A DNA stretch of 64,000 nt from Dipylidium caninum (lineage: Eukaryota > Platyhelminthes > Cestoda > Cyclophyllidea > Dipylidiidae), in assembly GCA_017562135.1 (NCBI GenBank), contig QEYB01000143.1, forward strand, positions 1-64,000, read 5' to 3'. Positions 10,904-22,713 of this stretch are shown piece by piece. The translations under genes and the position numbers were made by a program. Below the pieces are notes generated by a model. The model was not told the origin of the DNA and did not search any database. It saw only the letters and a list, made by a program, of their open reading frames with translations. Positions within the stretch are counted from its first letter, which is position 1, and each line of letters opens with the position of its first letter.

Positions 10904-13900
10904 TGGGACATGGCAACCAGCTCCAACCACTCCATCCCCCATCGCATATCTACACTGGAATCAACGCAATTTCTCCGCTGCCCCACGTTGTCTACCACCC
11001 TATCTGTACACTGTCCCACCTTCATTTTCAGGTGCCCTGGTCTGTGTGGTGAAGCGAGGCTTCACCTTCCCCTCTGTGCTTGTTCTTTGTTGTCGTGTGA
11101 GCAAATCCTCTGAAATCACTTCGTACGTAGACTTCGGGTGGAGAGGTATTTTGACGTCCACCCGTTCAGTTGTGGCTGATATGGAGGAGGGTGATTATCA
11201 CCACTTCCTCTTCACGCCAATTGGAGCCAAAGGCGAATGAATTTACCTAACACCACGTTGCTTTATACTTACCCAGGTTGTTCGTGTTGCCTGTTGTTGT
11301 TCCTCTGACAAAATTACGTGGTCTGAAAACAAAACTCAAGCAGCCTCGACACGTTAACCGGCATTTATCCCACCACATCACCATCTCGCGCGCGTCACTT
11401 CTCCTATAGGCTGATTGAACAACAAAGGAGTAATTTGGGGAGGGATCATGTGGTTGAGCCACATGGGTAGAGAACTCGTGTTCTTGAGGTCACCTCTGCT
11501 CATTTGCAAGTAATGTCACCTCAGTGTGAAACAAGGTCATTGGCACAGTGGCGTAGTCACCTGCCAGCAGCACACGACATAACTGGTCTCTGTTCGCACT
11601 TTACACTCAGCACAACCAATCACTCATGGAAGGCGGATAATCAATTTATCGGGACTCGAAATTGCCCTAGTATATCGCCAAATCTGCTACTTCTGCTCCC
11701 AATATTTACTACGCTCCCAACAACTTAGTTCTCAACTGTGTCCGAGGTAGCGGGCAATTGGAAGAGATCATTGGCGCTTGTTTTAAACTCGTAATGCCTG
11801 CAGATCAAAACCTTAATGGTGATCGAAAGTAAGGTTCATATTAATTGCTGTTCTTGCATTACTACTTCACCCAATGAGTTACCCATAAATTTGGCAATTT
11901 TGTCTTCGATTTGTTTTAATTTCTAAATGCCAAACCATGCATGCCAAGGAAAGTGGGCCGAGTCATGCACGCTTCCCACGTTGCTTTACTTCTCATCGAA
12001 CGCAACTCTTCCGCCAGTGCTCAACGGAGTGAATGGATAGGTACGGACGTCGTCTCCAGAATGTCGGCGAACCCGCACGTTGAGGGTCAGCTGAAAATAA
12101 TGATATTTACAATCCCAACCCGTAATGTCAAAGCCAACTCTTTGTTAGGGATCAGAACGTGGTGCACGACATTGCCTTGTGGGCTTGGGTATTAGTCTCC
12201 TCTACCAGTGACAGGCGTGCTGTGACAATCAGTGCGACCACGTCATTGACGCAATGCCCAAATTACCAAGCGATTGTGCTTTTCGTGCTCACACTGAGGC
12301 TGGTTACTGGAGACTGGTGCACGTTGGTGCACGTGGTGCACGTGTTGTTCAGTCAGTTGCGAAAAGACAGAGGCAGGGATCGCTGCCTCTTCGTCTCAGC
12401 GTCCTTGGCAGGTAAGAAAACTAGTTAAACTTAACTGAATGTCCCATTCACCACTCATATGGTAAGATTTACAGTTGCATATTAGATCCATGAAGTTTGC
12501 GTCGTTAACTAAAATCGAACTGAGGCACCCAACAGGGAAAGTGTCCATCCTACTTTCTGTCACGTTCACTCCCTCATCCGTCCCACTGGGTGAGGTGGTT
12601 TACGACCGCCAGTCGAAGCACAGAGCACGCCTGCACCACTCTGTCATGCCGACTTCAGGTGAGGTGAGACAAAGAGGCATCGCATTTGTCGGAGTGTGGA
12701 ATTTGACCGGGCGCCCTGGACACTAATTGGTGTCCAGAGTGAGCTAAGAAGTCCGCTGCCTCTTTTGTCTACGTCAACATGCGTTGGGCACTTTGCGTCC
12801 TCTCTATCGCCTACAGGTACGAGGTCCGGTCGTCGCTGGTTATTGGATCATTTTACGGTTCACACGACTGCGATTGTAGTGTCAATGTTGCCAGTTTTGT
12901 GAAGCTCTGACTATGGCTAGGCTAGCTGTCAGCGCGAGGTTGGCCACACAGCTAGACGGAATGCCTTGTGGCGCGTGCAGCCACTGAGGCGGCAACAACT
13001 GCCTTCAATGGAACTCTTCTGCCGCTCCCTCTTTCCGTCGCCTCCCCTCCGAAGACTTCTTATGCTCTCCACACCTCCCTCTCTCTCCCCGTCAACTCCT
13101 CATGTACCGATTACTGATTACAACTCGACAAACCGTCACCTGCCCCACCTCTTTGCTGCATTGATATGTTACGCATAGTTGGGTAACCGAGGTGGCTCGG
13201 TTGTGTGTCTCCAATTGCGTGAGACAGTGCAACTTGCTGCATAAATGTCGAGCTGCCGTCAGTGAACTATAAGAGGGTGCAGTTGTAATTGTGTGCAAGG
13301 TGTGTAGCCGTGATGCCGGCCACATGGAGGTCTGTAGACAGACTCACAGATGCAGCGCGGCGCTGTGTCTGCATTAACATTTTGCCCCCATTTTCCTTGT
13401 CTCTACTGTGACCAAAATTTCTTGAACGCCCTTCCACAAGCCTCTTTGCTAGACTGCCCGTGATTTTGCGGTTTTAAAGATTATGTCACACACCAGCATT
13501 TCTCTTAAATTTCCTGATATTTCCATTAATGGTGGTCGCGACGATTTCGCATGCGAGCCGACCTTGCGCTTGGCTGACTCACTTGAGGCTGTACTGTCTA
13601 CGGTTAAATTATTAAAAGCGTGTCTGTATTTGGAAAGAGCACTACTTTAATTGCTGCCCATTCAAAACTGCGTTATGCATTTCGAAAGTCGAGAATTGGT
13701 GACATCGAACGCCATGTTGTGTTCACTAAAGAGGGGAAGGTATTTTGTGCGAACTCAACGCAGAGGAGATGTGACGACAATCGGAGAACCAGTGCGACAC
13801 GAAACTGCCGGCGCCTACACCCTTATTCATCCCCATCCTCTGGGCGTCTACACTCCTCGCATCCTCTGCCCTGCCTTAATGCGCTGGTAGAATATCTCGT

Positions 13901-13957
13901 TCCATGTGTGTGTGTGTCTGATGTTCTGTGTCGCTGTGTGTCATGAGTGGTTGTGAG
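10904..13957. other. Segment without a supported gene
   Basis: 10910-11030 continues the alpha-family 3' similarity. Several open frames of 60-120 codons exist (for example 10869-11240 and 11941-12195 on +), but they have no signal peptide, splice site or paralog support. A short GCACGTTG/GTGCACGTG repeat lies at about 12319-12340. Nothing else was recognised. Confidence 0.4.
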
Positions 13958-14622
13958 ACAGCTACATCGGCACTGACCGGTTAATCGGCCACAAAGGAGG
14001 AGAATTTTCGAGCAAAGGCGTGATGCAGCGTCTTGTTTCAGTTGAGACCGTTTCTCTGCCATGACCTCATTCTGCCCTCCAATCCCTCCTGCTCTCCCCG
14101 ATTGCCCGCCCCTCGTTCTGCCCCATCCAGACTCACACTGCCTCGGTGAATTGTGTTTGAGGAGTAAATGTACAATCCGCCCACCCTGATTAATCTGGGT
14201 ATTTGGTATCAACTACACACGCCCACGTAGGTCACAGAAGTCGCCAGGATGTAGCTCTCCATTCCAAGCATTTGCGATATTCTATCCCTTCTCTTCCCTT
14301 CCGTCAATCCACTTACACAACCGTTCAAGCACTTCACCCCCTCCCCATCAACCCATCAACCCATCAAACCACCACGCCAATGAACCATTTTCCCTCGAAT
14401 GAGCTTTTGTCGGACAGTGTTGCCTCACGCGCCCAGGTGGAGTGAGAGGAGGGGAGTGGAGCAAATAAGTTGTGAGTGTCGAGGAGTGTTTCCAGGTGCC
14501 ATTCCACATTCGCATTTCCTTTGTGCCAACGCAACGCTCCTCCGATTACAGAGAAGGCGAAATGCTTGGGATCAGGTGTGTGTGTGTCCAACTGATTGAT
14601 GATGAGGAGGAGGTTTGCATCG
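13958..14622 (+). repeat. Block C, copy 1
   Basis: This matches 36910-37571 in the same orientation. The left edge is the junction with the 5.1-kb segment. The right edge is the junction with block B, where both blocks share the 2-3 bp string cgc. It contains a tandem CATCAACC repeat at about 14346-14366 and no supported gene. Confidence 0.88.
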
Positions 14623-14945
14623 CCGACACGCATAGGATGGAATCAGCCACAACTGACTGGTATAGGAAAGGGGTGGAAGATAAAGCGATTGATCTGTTTG
14701 TGGCGTCGTCCTCTGCTCAATTCCTCTCTCCCTCTCCAGGTAGAAGGGTAAGGTGAATGAAGGCAATGTGAAGCAGCATTACCAAAATAGAGCAGCGGTT
14801 GAATTGTGCAAACTGAAAGGAGGAGAGTGTGAAAGTTTTTCGTAGCGAAAATCACCTACCGTGCATTATGGGGAAGAGGAGCTCGCAAAGGCGGAGTGAG
14901 GAATGTTATCCGTGGGAGGTGAAGTACGTTTGACTGTTGGTTTTA

Positions 14946-15335
14946 TCACAGAGGCACTGAATAGGGTGAGAGGAGACGAAGAGTGAGATCGCTTTTGAAT
15001 GAAATGAAGTATATTTTTGCAGAAATCGTGACAAGTCGGAGAGCGGCTGGACCACGGCGATTTGGGGACTTACAGAGGTGAGAGGTTGGTTTAGGCCAAC
15101 GCAGACAATGTTCGTGGAGAGAAAGCGAAATTTGGCAGACGTTGCAGAGATGGCGTGCACCAATAGGACTATTCAACTCATCGATCATGCCGCGCAAAGT
15201 TAAGTCACTCAAATGACCGGCTGTAAACTCTATTAGCGCGAACGTCAATGAATAGAGAGGTAATGGAGAGAAACAAATTCTTCCTTCCTTAATCAGGCAT
15301 TTGCTGACTATCTTGCCTCTTCGTACACTGACCAT
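14946..15335 (-). CDS. Hypothetical block-B open frame, longest in copy 1
   Basis: 129 codons are open here. The copy at about 45100-45490 is split by indels (for example the stretch corresponding to ARHLCNVCQISLS). No domain was recognised. The only reason to list it is that the frame is long in one copy; it could be chance. Confidence 0.2.
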   Translation of the reverse strand: MVSVRRGKIVSKCLIKEGRICFSPLPLYSLTFALIEFTAGHLSDLTLRGMIDELNSPIGARHLCNVCQISLSLHEHCLRWPKPTSHLCKSPNRRGPAALRLVTISAKIYFISFKSDLTLRLLSPYSVPL

Positions 15336-15395
15336 GCTATGAGTGTAACCCTTTTTTCTACTGAAAGTGTACAGGATAAAACGAATCCGTGGAAC

Positions 15396-15719
15396 TTAGC
15401 AATAAGCGGAATAGAAGGAGTGGGACGAAGAGGAGAGAGATTTCAGGAAGTATTCTTCTATTATATTATCATATCTGACTTCAGCGAGTGGAAAAAAGTG
15501 TAGGGAGACCTTAGTAGGTACACGTGATGAGCGATGGATTTTCCGCAATGCCAAGGACAGACAAACACACACAGGTAGCAGTGGATCGAGTTTCACAGTA
15601 CCGTTACTCCCCAATTCTGCGGACTTATCCATCCTTCCAAAGTGGTTTGACTGTTGTTGTATTGATGCCTTCTGATGCCAGTAGACCAATGAAAAGGTGG
15701 CAAGATCTAAGTCAGCCAC
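15396..15719 (-). CDS. Hypothetical block-B open frame
   Basis: 107 codons are open, including GRMDKSAELGSNG and VKLDPLLPVCVC. In copy 3 (44742-45099) the same residues appear but are split into two overlapping frames by indels. No family was recognised. Confidence 0.25.
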   Translation of the reverse strand: MADLDLATFSLVYWHQKASIQQQSNHFGRMDKSAELGSNGTVKLDPLLPVCVCLSLALRKIHRSSRVPTKVSLHFFPLAEVRYDNIIEEYFLKSLSSSSHSFYSAYC

Positions 15720-15830
15720 TACCCAGTCCCCCGAACCGCCATCCTACCCCCAAGTTTAGTTTCCACAATCGTCAGTGCGTGCTGTATGAAGGGATTTTGT
15801 GAATATAAAATCTCAGAATGCATTTCGACC

Positions 15831-16055
15831 TCAGACATTAGCACTACGAAGGGAATCTCGGAATTCCCTCTCTAGCAATTGTTGTGCTGTTGCTGCCTGG
15901 GGATACAAGCGATAGCCTGAAGAGGCCAATAGTAGTTCATTGCGACCGGTATGGGGAGAGCGCTTTATAAGCACACCAGCATTGTTGAAATAGGTAGATC
16001 CAGAAGTCTTTGCTGCTCTTGCATTCTCCAATTCTGTTTCGATGTTACTCAGCAC
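15831..16055 (-). CDS. Hypothetical exon with an ETELENA motif
   Basis: The frame reads LSNIETELENARAAKTSG, then a Tyr-rich part, and ends EREFRDSLRSANV before TGA. The end is charged and helical-looking. Copy 3 (44242-44604) has the same N-terminal segment joined to a longer upstream frame (PFLRSIEKAQLQIVDLSGYV) but shifts frame after LENAK. Each copy thus preserves a different part of what may be one exon. No domain was recognised. Confidence 0.35.
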   Translation of the reverse strand: MLSNIETELENARAAKTSGSTYFNNAGVLIKRSPHTGRNELLLASSGYRLYPQAATAQQLLEREFRDSLRSANV

Positions 16056-16548
16056 AGTCCACAGCTCGAGTTAAAAGCATTCAAATATGAGAGCACTTTC
16101 ACACACATAAACCAGAAAGGTCGGATACGCAATTTGTAACCTGAAGCCTTTTCAAATTGAACTGAGAGAGCAGGCAGTCGCAGTAGCCACACTCTTTATC
16201 CCCACTCACTGCACCACCATTTGAGCATCAATAACTGTTAATAAATATGACACACTCACGTTCCATCAGCAGACAATAAGTTACACACCCTAGAACAACA
16301 CAAATCATTGTATACGGAGTCGTAAAAAATCGTGGAACAAGAGTTGTTGATCACAACATCCGTTTACACACACTCTCACACGTAGCAACCCTCCGATCGC
16401 TCGCATTGCTTTGGCCGTCCGCCACAAGCGACAACAAAGGCAATTCTTTGCTTTCATGGCGGAGTAGAAGGGTCAATCGACCAAGAGAATCCATCATGAC
16501 AGACCATGTGTTGACTCAAGAGTAAATCACAGATCACATTGAGCATGT

Positions 16549-16740
16549 TCACCGTAGCCGTAGGGCCGCCCGTAAAAGTACATTGAGAGAGCGCTTCGAG
16601 GCACAGTATGGAAACTCGTAGAAGGTAGCTTGGTTGAAGGATTTCGAGCCAAGCGAAGCAAATGAAGAGTAAATCAGGAAGTAAAAAAAGTAGGAGATAA
16701 GCAGGAACGGCAAACAGAAACACGCTCCACGGCTGGTCAT
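16549..16740 (-). CDS. Signal-peptide gene of block B, copy 1
   Basis: The ATG at 16740 lies about 33 bp downstream of a TATA box. Residues 1-31 are strongly hydrophobic (core CLPFLLISYFFYFLIYSSFA), typical of a secretory signal or membrane anchor. FYEFPYC follows. In copies 2 and 3 the frames diverge after the signal because of indels, and beyond it all copies show Cys- or Gly/Tyr-rich stretches in shifting frames (GCYGG and CDNNSCHDF in copy 3). The likely product is a secreted Cys-rich protein. Confidence 0.4.
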   Translation of the reverse strand: MTSRGACFCLPFLLISYFFYFLIYSSFASLGSKSFNQATFYEFPYCASKRSLNVLLRAALRLR

Positions 16741-16772
16741 CGGGCACGTCGGTTGGAGAAAAAGAGTCGCGT

Positions 16773-16781
16773 ATTTTTATA
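16773..16781 (-). promoter_or_regulatory. TATA box, block B copy 1
   Basis: The minus strand reads TATAAAAAT, followed by the ATG at 16740. Identical boxes lie at 26964 and 43754. Confidence 0.55.
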
Positions 16782-18066
16782 ACACCACACAGGGGTGGCC
16801 CTCTCCGAACATGACATTAGTCCCAGCTGGAACGCAATTTTACGCACCTCGCAGTGTGATTGGGACCCCTGCGTTTCGTGAATCGCAATGACTCGCGCGT
16901 CAAACTCTCCACTGATCCACACACGGTCCAAGGTCATTCGCGTCCACCTCCTCGGGCAATGCTCTTCTCATCCACGTCTCGCTACTTTACTCCGTACACC
17001 ACACGCTCCCATCGTAGAATGGCAAGTCATTAGAGCGAAATTCACAACATCCCCACGTTCAGCAAGCCTACTTGCTCGCCTTCACTGCCTCCTTCTCCGT
17101 GTTGAATTGTCATTTCTTCTCCGTCGCCGGGCACAATGTCGTCGGGCACATGTCGTCGGGCGAACTTGGAGCTTACCCTCCATCTCACCACACTTTCGCG
17201 CGGCAGCGTGACTGGGAAGGAAGCATTCGGAAGAGGCAGGATCTGCTGAGAATTTAGTTACGAGGAATCAGGGTGAGTGTAAGTCGACATGACGGAAGGG
17301 AGTGACTGTGGAGAAGTGACATCAAATGTCACGGTTAATGTCCCTGTGCCAGATCGCACACTCCCTTCATGAGGTTGCAGGGTGACCTGATGTGCTCTAA
17401 TTTTCAACCGGCCCGCCGGTGTCTGTTTGGGTGTGGTTTATGGAAGACGCGCCGGGCAAGTGTTTCCATTGGTGTGAAGAAGGGGAAAGTGGACGCCTAA
17501 CTGGCCCTTGTCGCATTTGACGTCCAATAACCGATTACATGTGAGCATGTCCTCCTCATTCACGCCTCCCGTGTCTATTACTCAAGGCGACATGTTGAGG
17601 ACTCGATTTTGTGCATAATGGCATTCTCGCTCCATCCGACACGCTAGACCCCATCCCACAGTGGTTATGACAATGTACTGCCCACAATGGCCTCATCCAT
17701 GCGCCAGCTTCGCGTGAGAATCGGGTCGACTGCCATAACAACAATGACCCATCACTCGGCCACCGACAAGGTCACACGCACATGTCCCACGTGTCCGGCA
17801 ACAGATGTCGTGACATCTCAGCCGCCTTGGGGCCATCTCATTCAGACAACAGGGATTAGGCGATTTTCGTGACCCCGGCGGAGGAGCGTCACATGATCAC
17901 GCAGCACCCACAACATGCTTTACTGTGTCATGCTCACACAGCAACGGGTGCATACTACCAACATAACTTCAACCAATCAGCCATCCTCCTACCGGCCAGA
18001 GATCGACGACGCCCGTCCCCACTGCGGACACGTTGCATTTGCAGGCGATTCCCCTGACAGGACAAA

Positions 18067-18558
18067 TTAACACTTGTCCATTTTGCGTCCGATGGTACGA
18101 GAGGTAGGCGATAGCACACACACATACACACACACCTCACTTAACTCCGCACTATCGGAAATAGTCCATAACCTAGTGAAGCCAGGCTGCGACAGCCACA
18201 TCCTGTCAGTTTCACTCCCTATAACGCCATATGGCACATTGTTCGAGGATGCTAGCCACCCAGTGTCACCCTCGCTTGGGAAGTGAATGAACGCAACTTG
18301 GAGGTCGCAAGCCTGTTTCGTCAAACGGAGATCACTCCATATGCGCCTTGTCTTCTTTGCATCTACCACCTCGCCTTTAACGTGGATTATCGTGGGGAAA
18401 GCCTTTTGTAGGCGAGAGAGGAGACTGTCGCCGTCGACACATGTATCGCTGCGCTTTCGAGTAGGTCTCAACTGCCCCATCTTCTCCCGCCAACTCCATG
18501 TCCTCTTTGTGTCAATTTTACACACTTGGTAGAAAGTGAATATCCATCTATTATTCAC
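18067..18558 (-). CDS. Longest intact block-B exon, unknown family
   Basis: 163 codons are open in copy 1. Motifs include SDTCVDGDSLLSRLQKAFPT, KGEVVDAKKTRRIWSDLRLT and HFPSEGDTGWLASSNNVPYG. In copies 2 and 3 one T is missing after ACAGGC, which breaks the frame near the residues KQACDLQ. After SELSEV the sequence becomes a GT repeat (CVYVCV), so a splice donor may lie there. The composition looks like a globular domain, but no family was recognised. The opposite strand is also partly open, so strand is uncertain. Confidence 0.4.
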   Translation of the reverse strand: MNNRWIFTFYQVCKIDTKRTWSWREKMGQLRPTRKRSDTCVDGDSLLSRLQKAFPTIIHVKGEVVDAKKTRRIWSDLRLTKQACDLQVAFIHFPSEGDTGWLASSNNVPYGVIGSETDRMWLSQPGFTRLWTISDSAELSEVCVYVCVLSPTSRTIGRKMDKC

Positions 18559-18678
18559 GAACCCACTGTCACTGCGCCTCCACCCACCGAGTCGTATGAG
18601 GTTAACCAGACTGTGGGTGATATACTAACGTCGACATGTCACCATGTGTGAGGTCAGCGACATATCAATGAAATCCGG

Positions 18679-18933
18679 TTATTCGAACATGCATGTCGTT
18701 GGCCCCGTGATGTTTTCACATGCTAGTTCAGATGTTGGTCGACATTCCATCAACCGCTGAAAGTAAAGCACCTTACTGACGTTGAAGAATGTCGAGGTTT
18801 TAATGTGACTGTTGGCAAAGACGAAAATTTTAGGAGTGCAACCCTCTATAACTTGTGGTTTTGTTAGTAGTACTAGGCTGGATGATAGCAATGTGAAGTT
18901 TCCATCAGGATCATGAAAAATACCGGCTTCCAT
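18679..18933 (-). CDS. Exon with HDPDGNFTLL motif
   Basis: 84 codons contain FHDPDGNFTLLSSSLVLLT and several cysteines, ending TTCMFE before TAA. In copy 3 the upstream frame (41411-41665) adds ISECLVNESRRLYSCTVICY and leads in toward the same exon, as if one extracellular domain spanned both. A similar LHDPNGHFLLL string occurs in the unrelated open frame at 47173-47457, which hints at a shared fold. The family was not recognised. Confidence 0.35.
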   Translation of the reverse strand: MEAGIFHDPDGNFTLLSSSLVLLTKPQVIEGCTPKIFVFANSHIKTSTFFNVSKVLYFQRLMECRPTSELACENITGPTTCMFE

Positions 18934-19854
18934 TTAGACCGTGTTCACCTGCGACTGATCGAGGCATAATTGTAACACACTCTCGAAGTTCTACTTATAA
19001 ATGATAGGAGCATTCGCCTACTCATCTTCTGTAATATTCCCTTGTTTATCTCCCATTGGTAATAATGACTTTATTCGGGGTTCATAACAAATGACAGTGC
19101 AGCTGTACAGCCTGCGAGATTCATTAACGAGGCATTCAGAGATGGTTTCAACCAATGGAAAAGTGATTCATGTTGGTTCCGCAAATTTTGTGTTTGGCGG
19201 TTTAAATATGGTCAGCGCGCCTCGAGGAAAGACCATGGACCGCTAGTTGGTAAAGGGGAGAAGCCTGTGGACAACTGTGGATTTCGACCCATATACCGAT
19301 ATATCCGTGAACCTGCCTCTACTCTTAAGTAAAAACTGGCCCTCCATATGTCTGTGATAAAACATCTGCCGTGCAACAAATGAAAAATAGCCTGCACCCG
19401 TATATATGGCGGCGGCACGAACTGACGACACAGGAGTTTGATCAAGCGAGCACAAGGGCAAGTGTGCATTCTTTACTATCCCCTTGGCAATAACACCACG
19501 GAGGTTGGGATGTCAGGAGAAGTCCATGATGCATGAGGAAATATTAAGCCGTTGCCGGACAATTCTCTGTCTTTGACATCTACTCCGTGAGCTGAAAGCG
19601 ACATTAAATGGATAGCAGGAACACTTTCCGAGTAACTGGCTCGCAGTGCGATTTCACCTTCGTCTTGAGCGCTGGGAAGTGGAGAAGAGGTGAGTAGTCA
19701 AGCCAAGTGTAGCCTCTCTCATCCTCCAGAAGGGTGCTAATGTAAGCACCGTGTTAGGAGTTCACGTCTGAGGAGAAGCAAGCCAGCGGAAAGAGGACAA
19801 CTTAAGCTGTTGAGTCGCGCCAACCACTCCACCTTAGTAATCCGTTGGTTTGTG

Positions 19855-19886
<32 letters not shown>

Positions 19887-20231
19887 TCTTCCTCTTTCTA
19901 TCTCTCTCCCCTCCTTGACGTGCACTCACACCGAATTGTCGGTTTCGCGGGAGGCATCTCGCAATGGAGCGACGTCTTTAATATACGCGAGGAGCAGGAG
20001 GCGAGGCATGGATGCTGCGTGGAGAAGAATAGATCTGAGAGATGTTTTCAAGGTTATCTGGGAGATGGCGTTCGTGCACGAAAGACGATGATTCATAGCC
20101 GCCGCATGACAAGACGAGCCAAAATGGTGGGCGTTTAAATCGTATGGAGTGGAAGAAGATGGCCTTGACTGCGGATGTGCAAATTTCGAGTGAGCAACCA
20201 GGCAGCCAATTATTAGCTCGCGTCAGAGGTG

Positions 20232-20555
20232 TTACAAATGTTCAACGACGACCACACTATTCAGGAAATGCCATAAAACAGTGATGAAGCTGGGTGTGGC
20301 GTTAGGGTTGACGGAAGCTGCGCTCCCAGGCATGGCCATCAGTGGGGCAGTGGACGCTCCCTCAAACTGTGCACTTATTGTCATTGCGGCTTTGTGCGCA
20401 GGCATAATCACTCTTCCAATCATCATCCACCTTTTGTTCCTGTAACCACCGTCTCTCTTCCACTTGGGCAACGTATGACTGCTTTCCTCCTCAAATTCCA
20501 TTATGTCACTTGCTTTCTCTCCCCTGTGTAACAGTGCAAGAGTGCCATTCTTCAC
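20232..20555 (-). CDS. Block-B exon KNGTLALLHRGEKA
   Basis: 107 codons are open in copy 1. Copies 2 (23241-23432) and 3 (40042-40254) share GVKNGTLALLHRGEKAGDIM but change frame soon afterwards because of indels. No family was recognised. Confidence 0.3.
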   Translation of the reverse strand: MKNGTLALLHRGEKASDIMEFEEESSHTLPKWKRDGGYRNKRWMMIGRVIMPAHKAAMTISAQFEGASTAPLMAMPGSAASVNPNATPSFITVLWHFLNSVVVVEHL

Positions 20556-21078
20556 ACCCTGGAATGCGTGTTTTCAATGAGACAAGTCAGTTGGAGGAGT
20601 TGTTGAGGAGTTTGAATTTGTCACCCCACTCCTGAGGTGTACTCATTGCTCAACCGATTAGGTCGCCGCATCTTCATGGCAATTGCGGGCAGCACGAGCC
20701 GCTTCCATTTTCCATCAGGATTCCTTTTATCAAGTCGTCGCCTTTGGGTCGCATGCCTCCCTCCCTCCACGGTCTCGGTGCACTTCATCAGTTGCAGTCT
20801 CCTTTACTCTCGTGCCGACCAGCTTGTCTACAATCTTGCACATCTCCGAGTCGATGTGTTCCATCTTCATCGATGTTACCACTGACGGTTCCTTACTCTT
20901 TCATAAATCCTGTGATGAGTGAACCAAAATCATGACAAGTTGTATAAGGAGTACAATTGCCGACGCTTCACAGGATTGAGAGGCCGAAGAGCATACAGCC
21001 GTAATGCCCAGGCTCTGACGACATAGGGGCAAGGCAGACCAATGACAGATGTGAGGAGGAACACCATCAACACATTCT

Positions 21079-21475
21079 CCCCTCCCCTCCTCTCCTCTCC
21101 TCTCCTCTCATTCCTCCTCCTTTCTTCCTTCTTCTCCTTCTACATCTTCGTGGTAGTGACCGTTTAAACAGAGGAGCAGAACGAGGACCTCACGCAATGT
21201 TTAACAAAACCGGTCCCTGCATCTCGTCTCCTTTAGCCTCTCGCTTTCTCTCAGTGGGCCTTTCTCTCTCTCTCTCTCTCTCTCGTCTCGTCTCTCGCTC
21301 TTCTTCGTCTCCTAACGCCGATTGGCTTAGTGTCTGAGTCTCGTGCCTGGAAAGAGGCGACGCGGCTGACACAGAGAAAGGAAGGAGGAAGAGGATGGAA
21401 AAAGGAGGAGGAGGAGGTGGTGGTGCGAGGAGGAGGCGGAGGAGGAGGAAGGAAGGAAAGAAATTGCGAGGGAGA
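21079..21475 (-). repeat. Low-complexity CT, TC and GGA tracts, copy 1
   Basis: Three simple-sequence runs lie close together: CTCCT repeats (21079-21145), a TC run (21262-21285) and GGA/GGC runs (21378-21475). They recur at 22366-22745 and 39160-39545. The runs vary in length among copies and generate proline- or arginine-rich spurious open frames. Confidence 0.8.
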
Positions 21476-22713
21476 GAGTGAAAGCCGGAAGGACTTGTCT
21501 AAGTGTGGTCTGCACTGTAGCACATAATGACAGTTTAATGCCAACACTGCGGGAATAGCGGCTTGACTGCGCAAGTAATCATCGTCATTGCGTGGACATC
21601 GCTGGAGGCGAGGGTGGAGGTGGAAGGTCGGAGGTGGAGGTTGAGCTTCTACTACCGCAAGAGCTTTCGTGACGGAGAAGCAAGACACGATTGATGTGTT
21701 CTCTGCGTGGAGGTGAATGCTCCCCTGCAAGCGCAGTCATGGTCAACCGCGATTGCAGTTAATACGGAGTCACAAATTCGCAATCGCATGAAAGACGACA
21801 GTCACCCACCGTCCTCTCCATCTCTCCAAACTCGCCCACAGTCTCACTTCCTCTTCCGACTACTTATCAGCCAGTTTTAGTCAGTGCGGTATGTCTCACC
21901 ACGTTGTCTGCCTCGCCGCTTGAGCTAACCTCGCATCTCGCATTCCATTTCGGCTATATGTCATCTCCCATTCCACCGCACCACTGACTAGGAGAGATGA
22001 GCTTATCACGAGAGCTGAGACAAAGTAGAGTGAGACGGTGAATTGCCCGATATCTGACTTCAGATGATGGGTGCCGGAATTTCCTTGTGGACAGGTGGTG
22101 GCGTGCATGGCAATGGGAGATGGGGAGCGACACATCAAGAGAACACATCAATCGTGTCTGCGTTCTCCGTCACGAAGCTCTTGCGGTAGAAGCTCAACCT
22201 CCACCTCCACCTCCACCCTCGCCTCCAGCGTGTCACGCGGTCGCAATGACGATATCGTGGCAGTCAAGCCGCTATTCCGCAGTGTTGGCATAAACTGTCA
22301 TTATGTGCTACAGTGCAGACCACACTTAGACAAGTCCTTCCGCTTCACTCTCTCCCTCGCATTCTTTCCTCCTCCTCCTCCTCCTCCGCCTCTCCTCCAC
22401 CACCACCTCCTCCTCCTCCTTTTCCATCCTCTTCCTCCTTCCTTTCTCTGTGTCAGCCGCGTCGCCTCTTCCAGGCCACGAGACTCAGACACTAGCCAAT
22501 CGGCGTTAGGAGACGAAGAAGAGCCGAGAGACGAGACGAGAGAAGAGAGAGAGAGAGAGAAAAGGCCCACTGAGAGAAAGCGAGAGGCTAAAGGAGACGA
22601 GATGCAGGGACCGGTTTTGTTAAACATTGCGTGAGGTCTCGTTCTGCTCCTCTGTTTAAACGGTCACTACCCACGAAGATGTAGAAGGAGAAGAAGGAAG
22701 AAGAGGAGGAGGA

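Larger units (their letters stand above)
8872..13957. other. 5.1-kb segment present only in the first array
   Basis: In the second array, block A (to 36909) is joined directly to block C (from 36910), so this interval is absent there. It contains two more alpha-type gene fragments and an inverted gamma-type fragment, so it appears to be part of the same old tandem family. The junctions show no obvious direct repeat or inverted termini that would mark a simple transposon insertion. It may be a haplotype-specific insertion or deletion. Confidence 0.75.
14622..22028 (-). repeat. Block B, copy 1 (reverse orientation)
   Basis: The reverse complement matches 38487-45810 over the full length and 22032-27154 in part. 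Its left edge (14622) corresponds to 45810 and its right edge (22028) is the palindrome centre. Copies differ mainly by one-base indels. Gene content is described in the entries below; each gene lies on the minus strand here. Confidence 0.92.

Noticed and set aside
8872..13957. Transposon insertion explaining the 5.1-kb segment
   Set aside because: No terminal inverted or direct repeats, target-site duplication or transposase/reverse-transcriptase motifs were seen at or inside the edges.
22071..22634. 187-codon frame with polyproline and Arg/Glu runs (also 38899-39414 and 21251-21730)
   Set aside because: The length is produced by CCT and GAGA tracts. The three copies have different frames and repeat lengths, and no conserved domain lies outside the runs.
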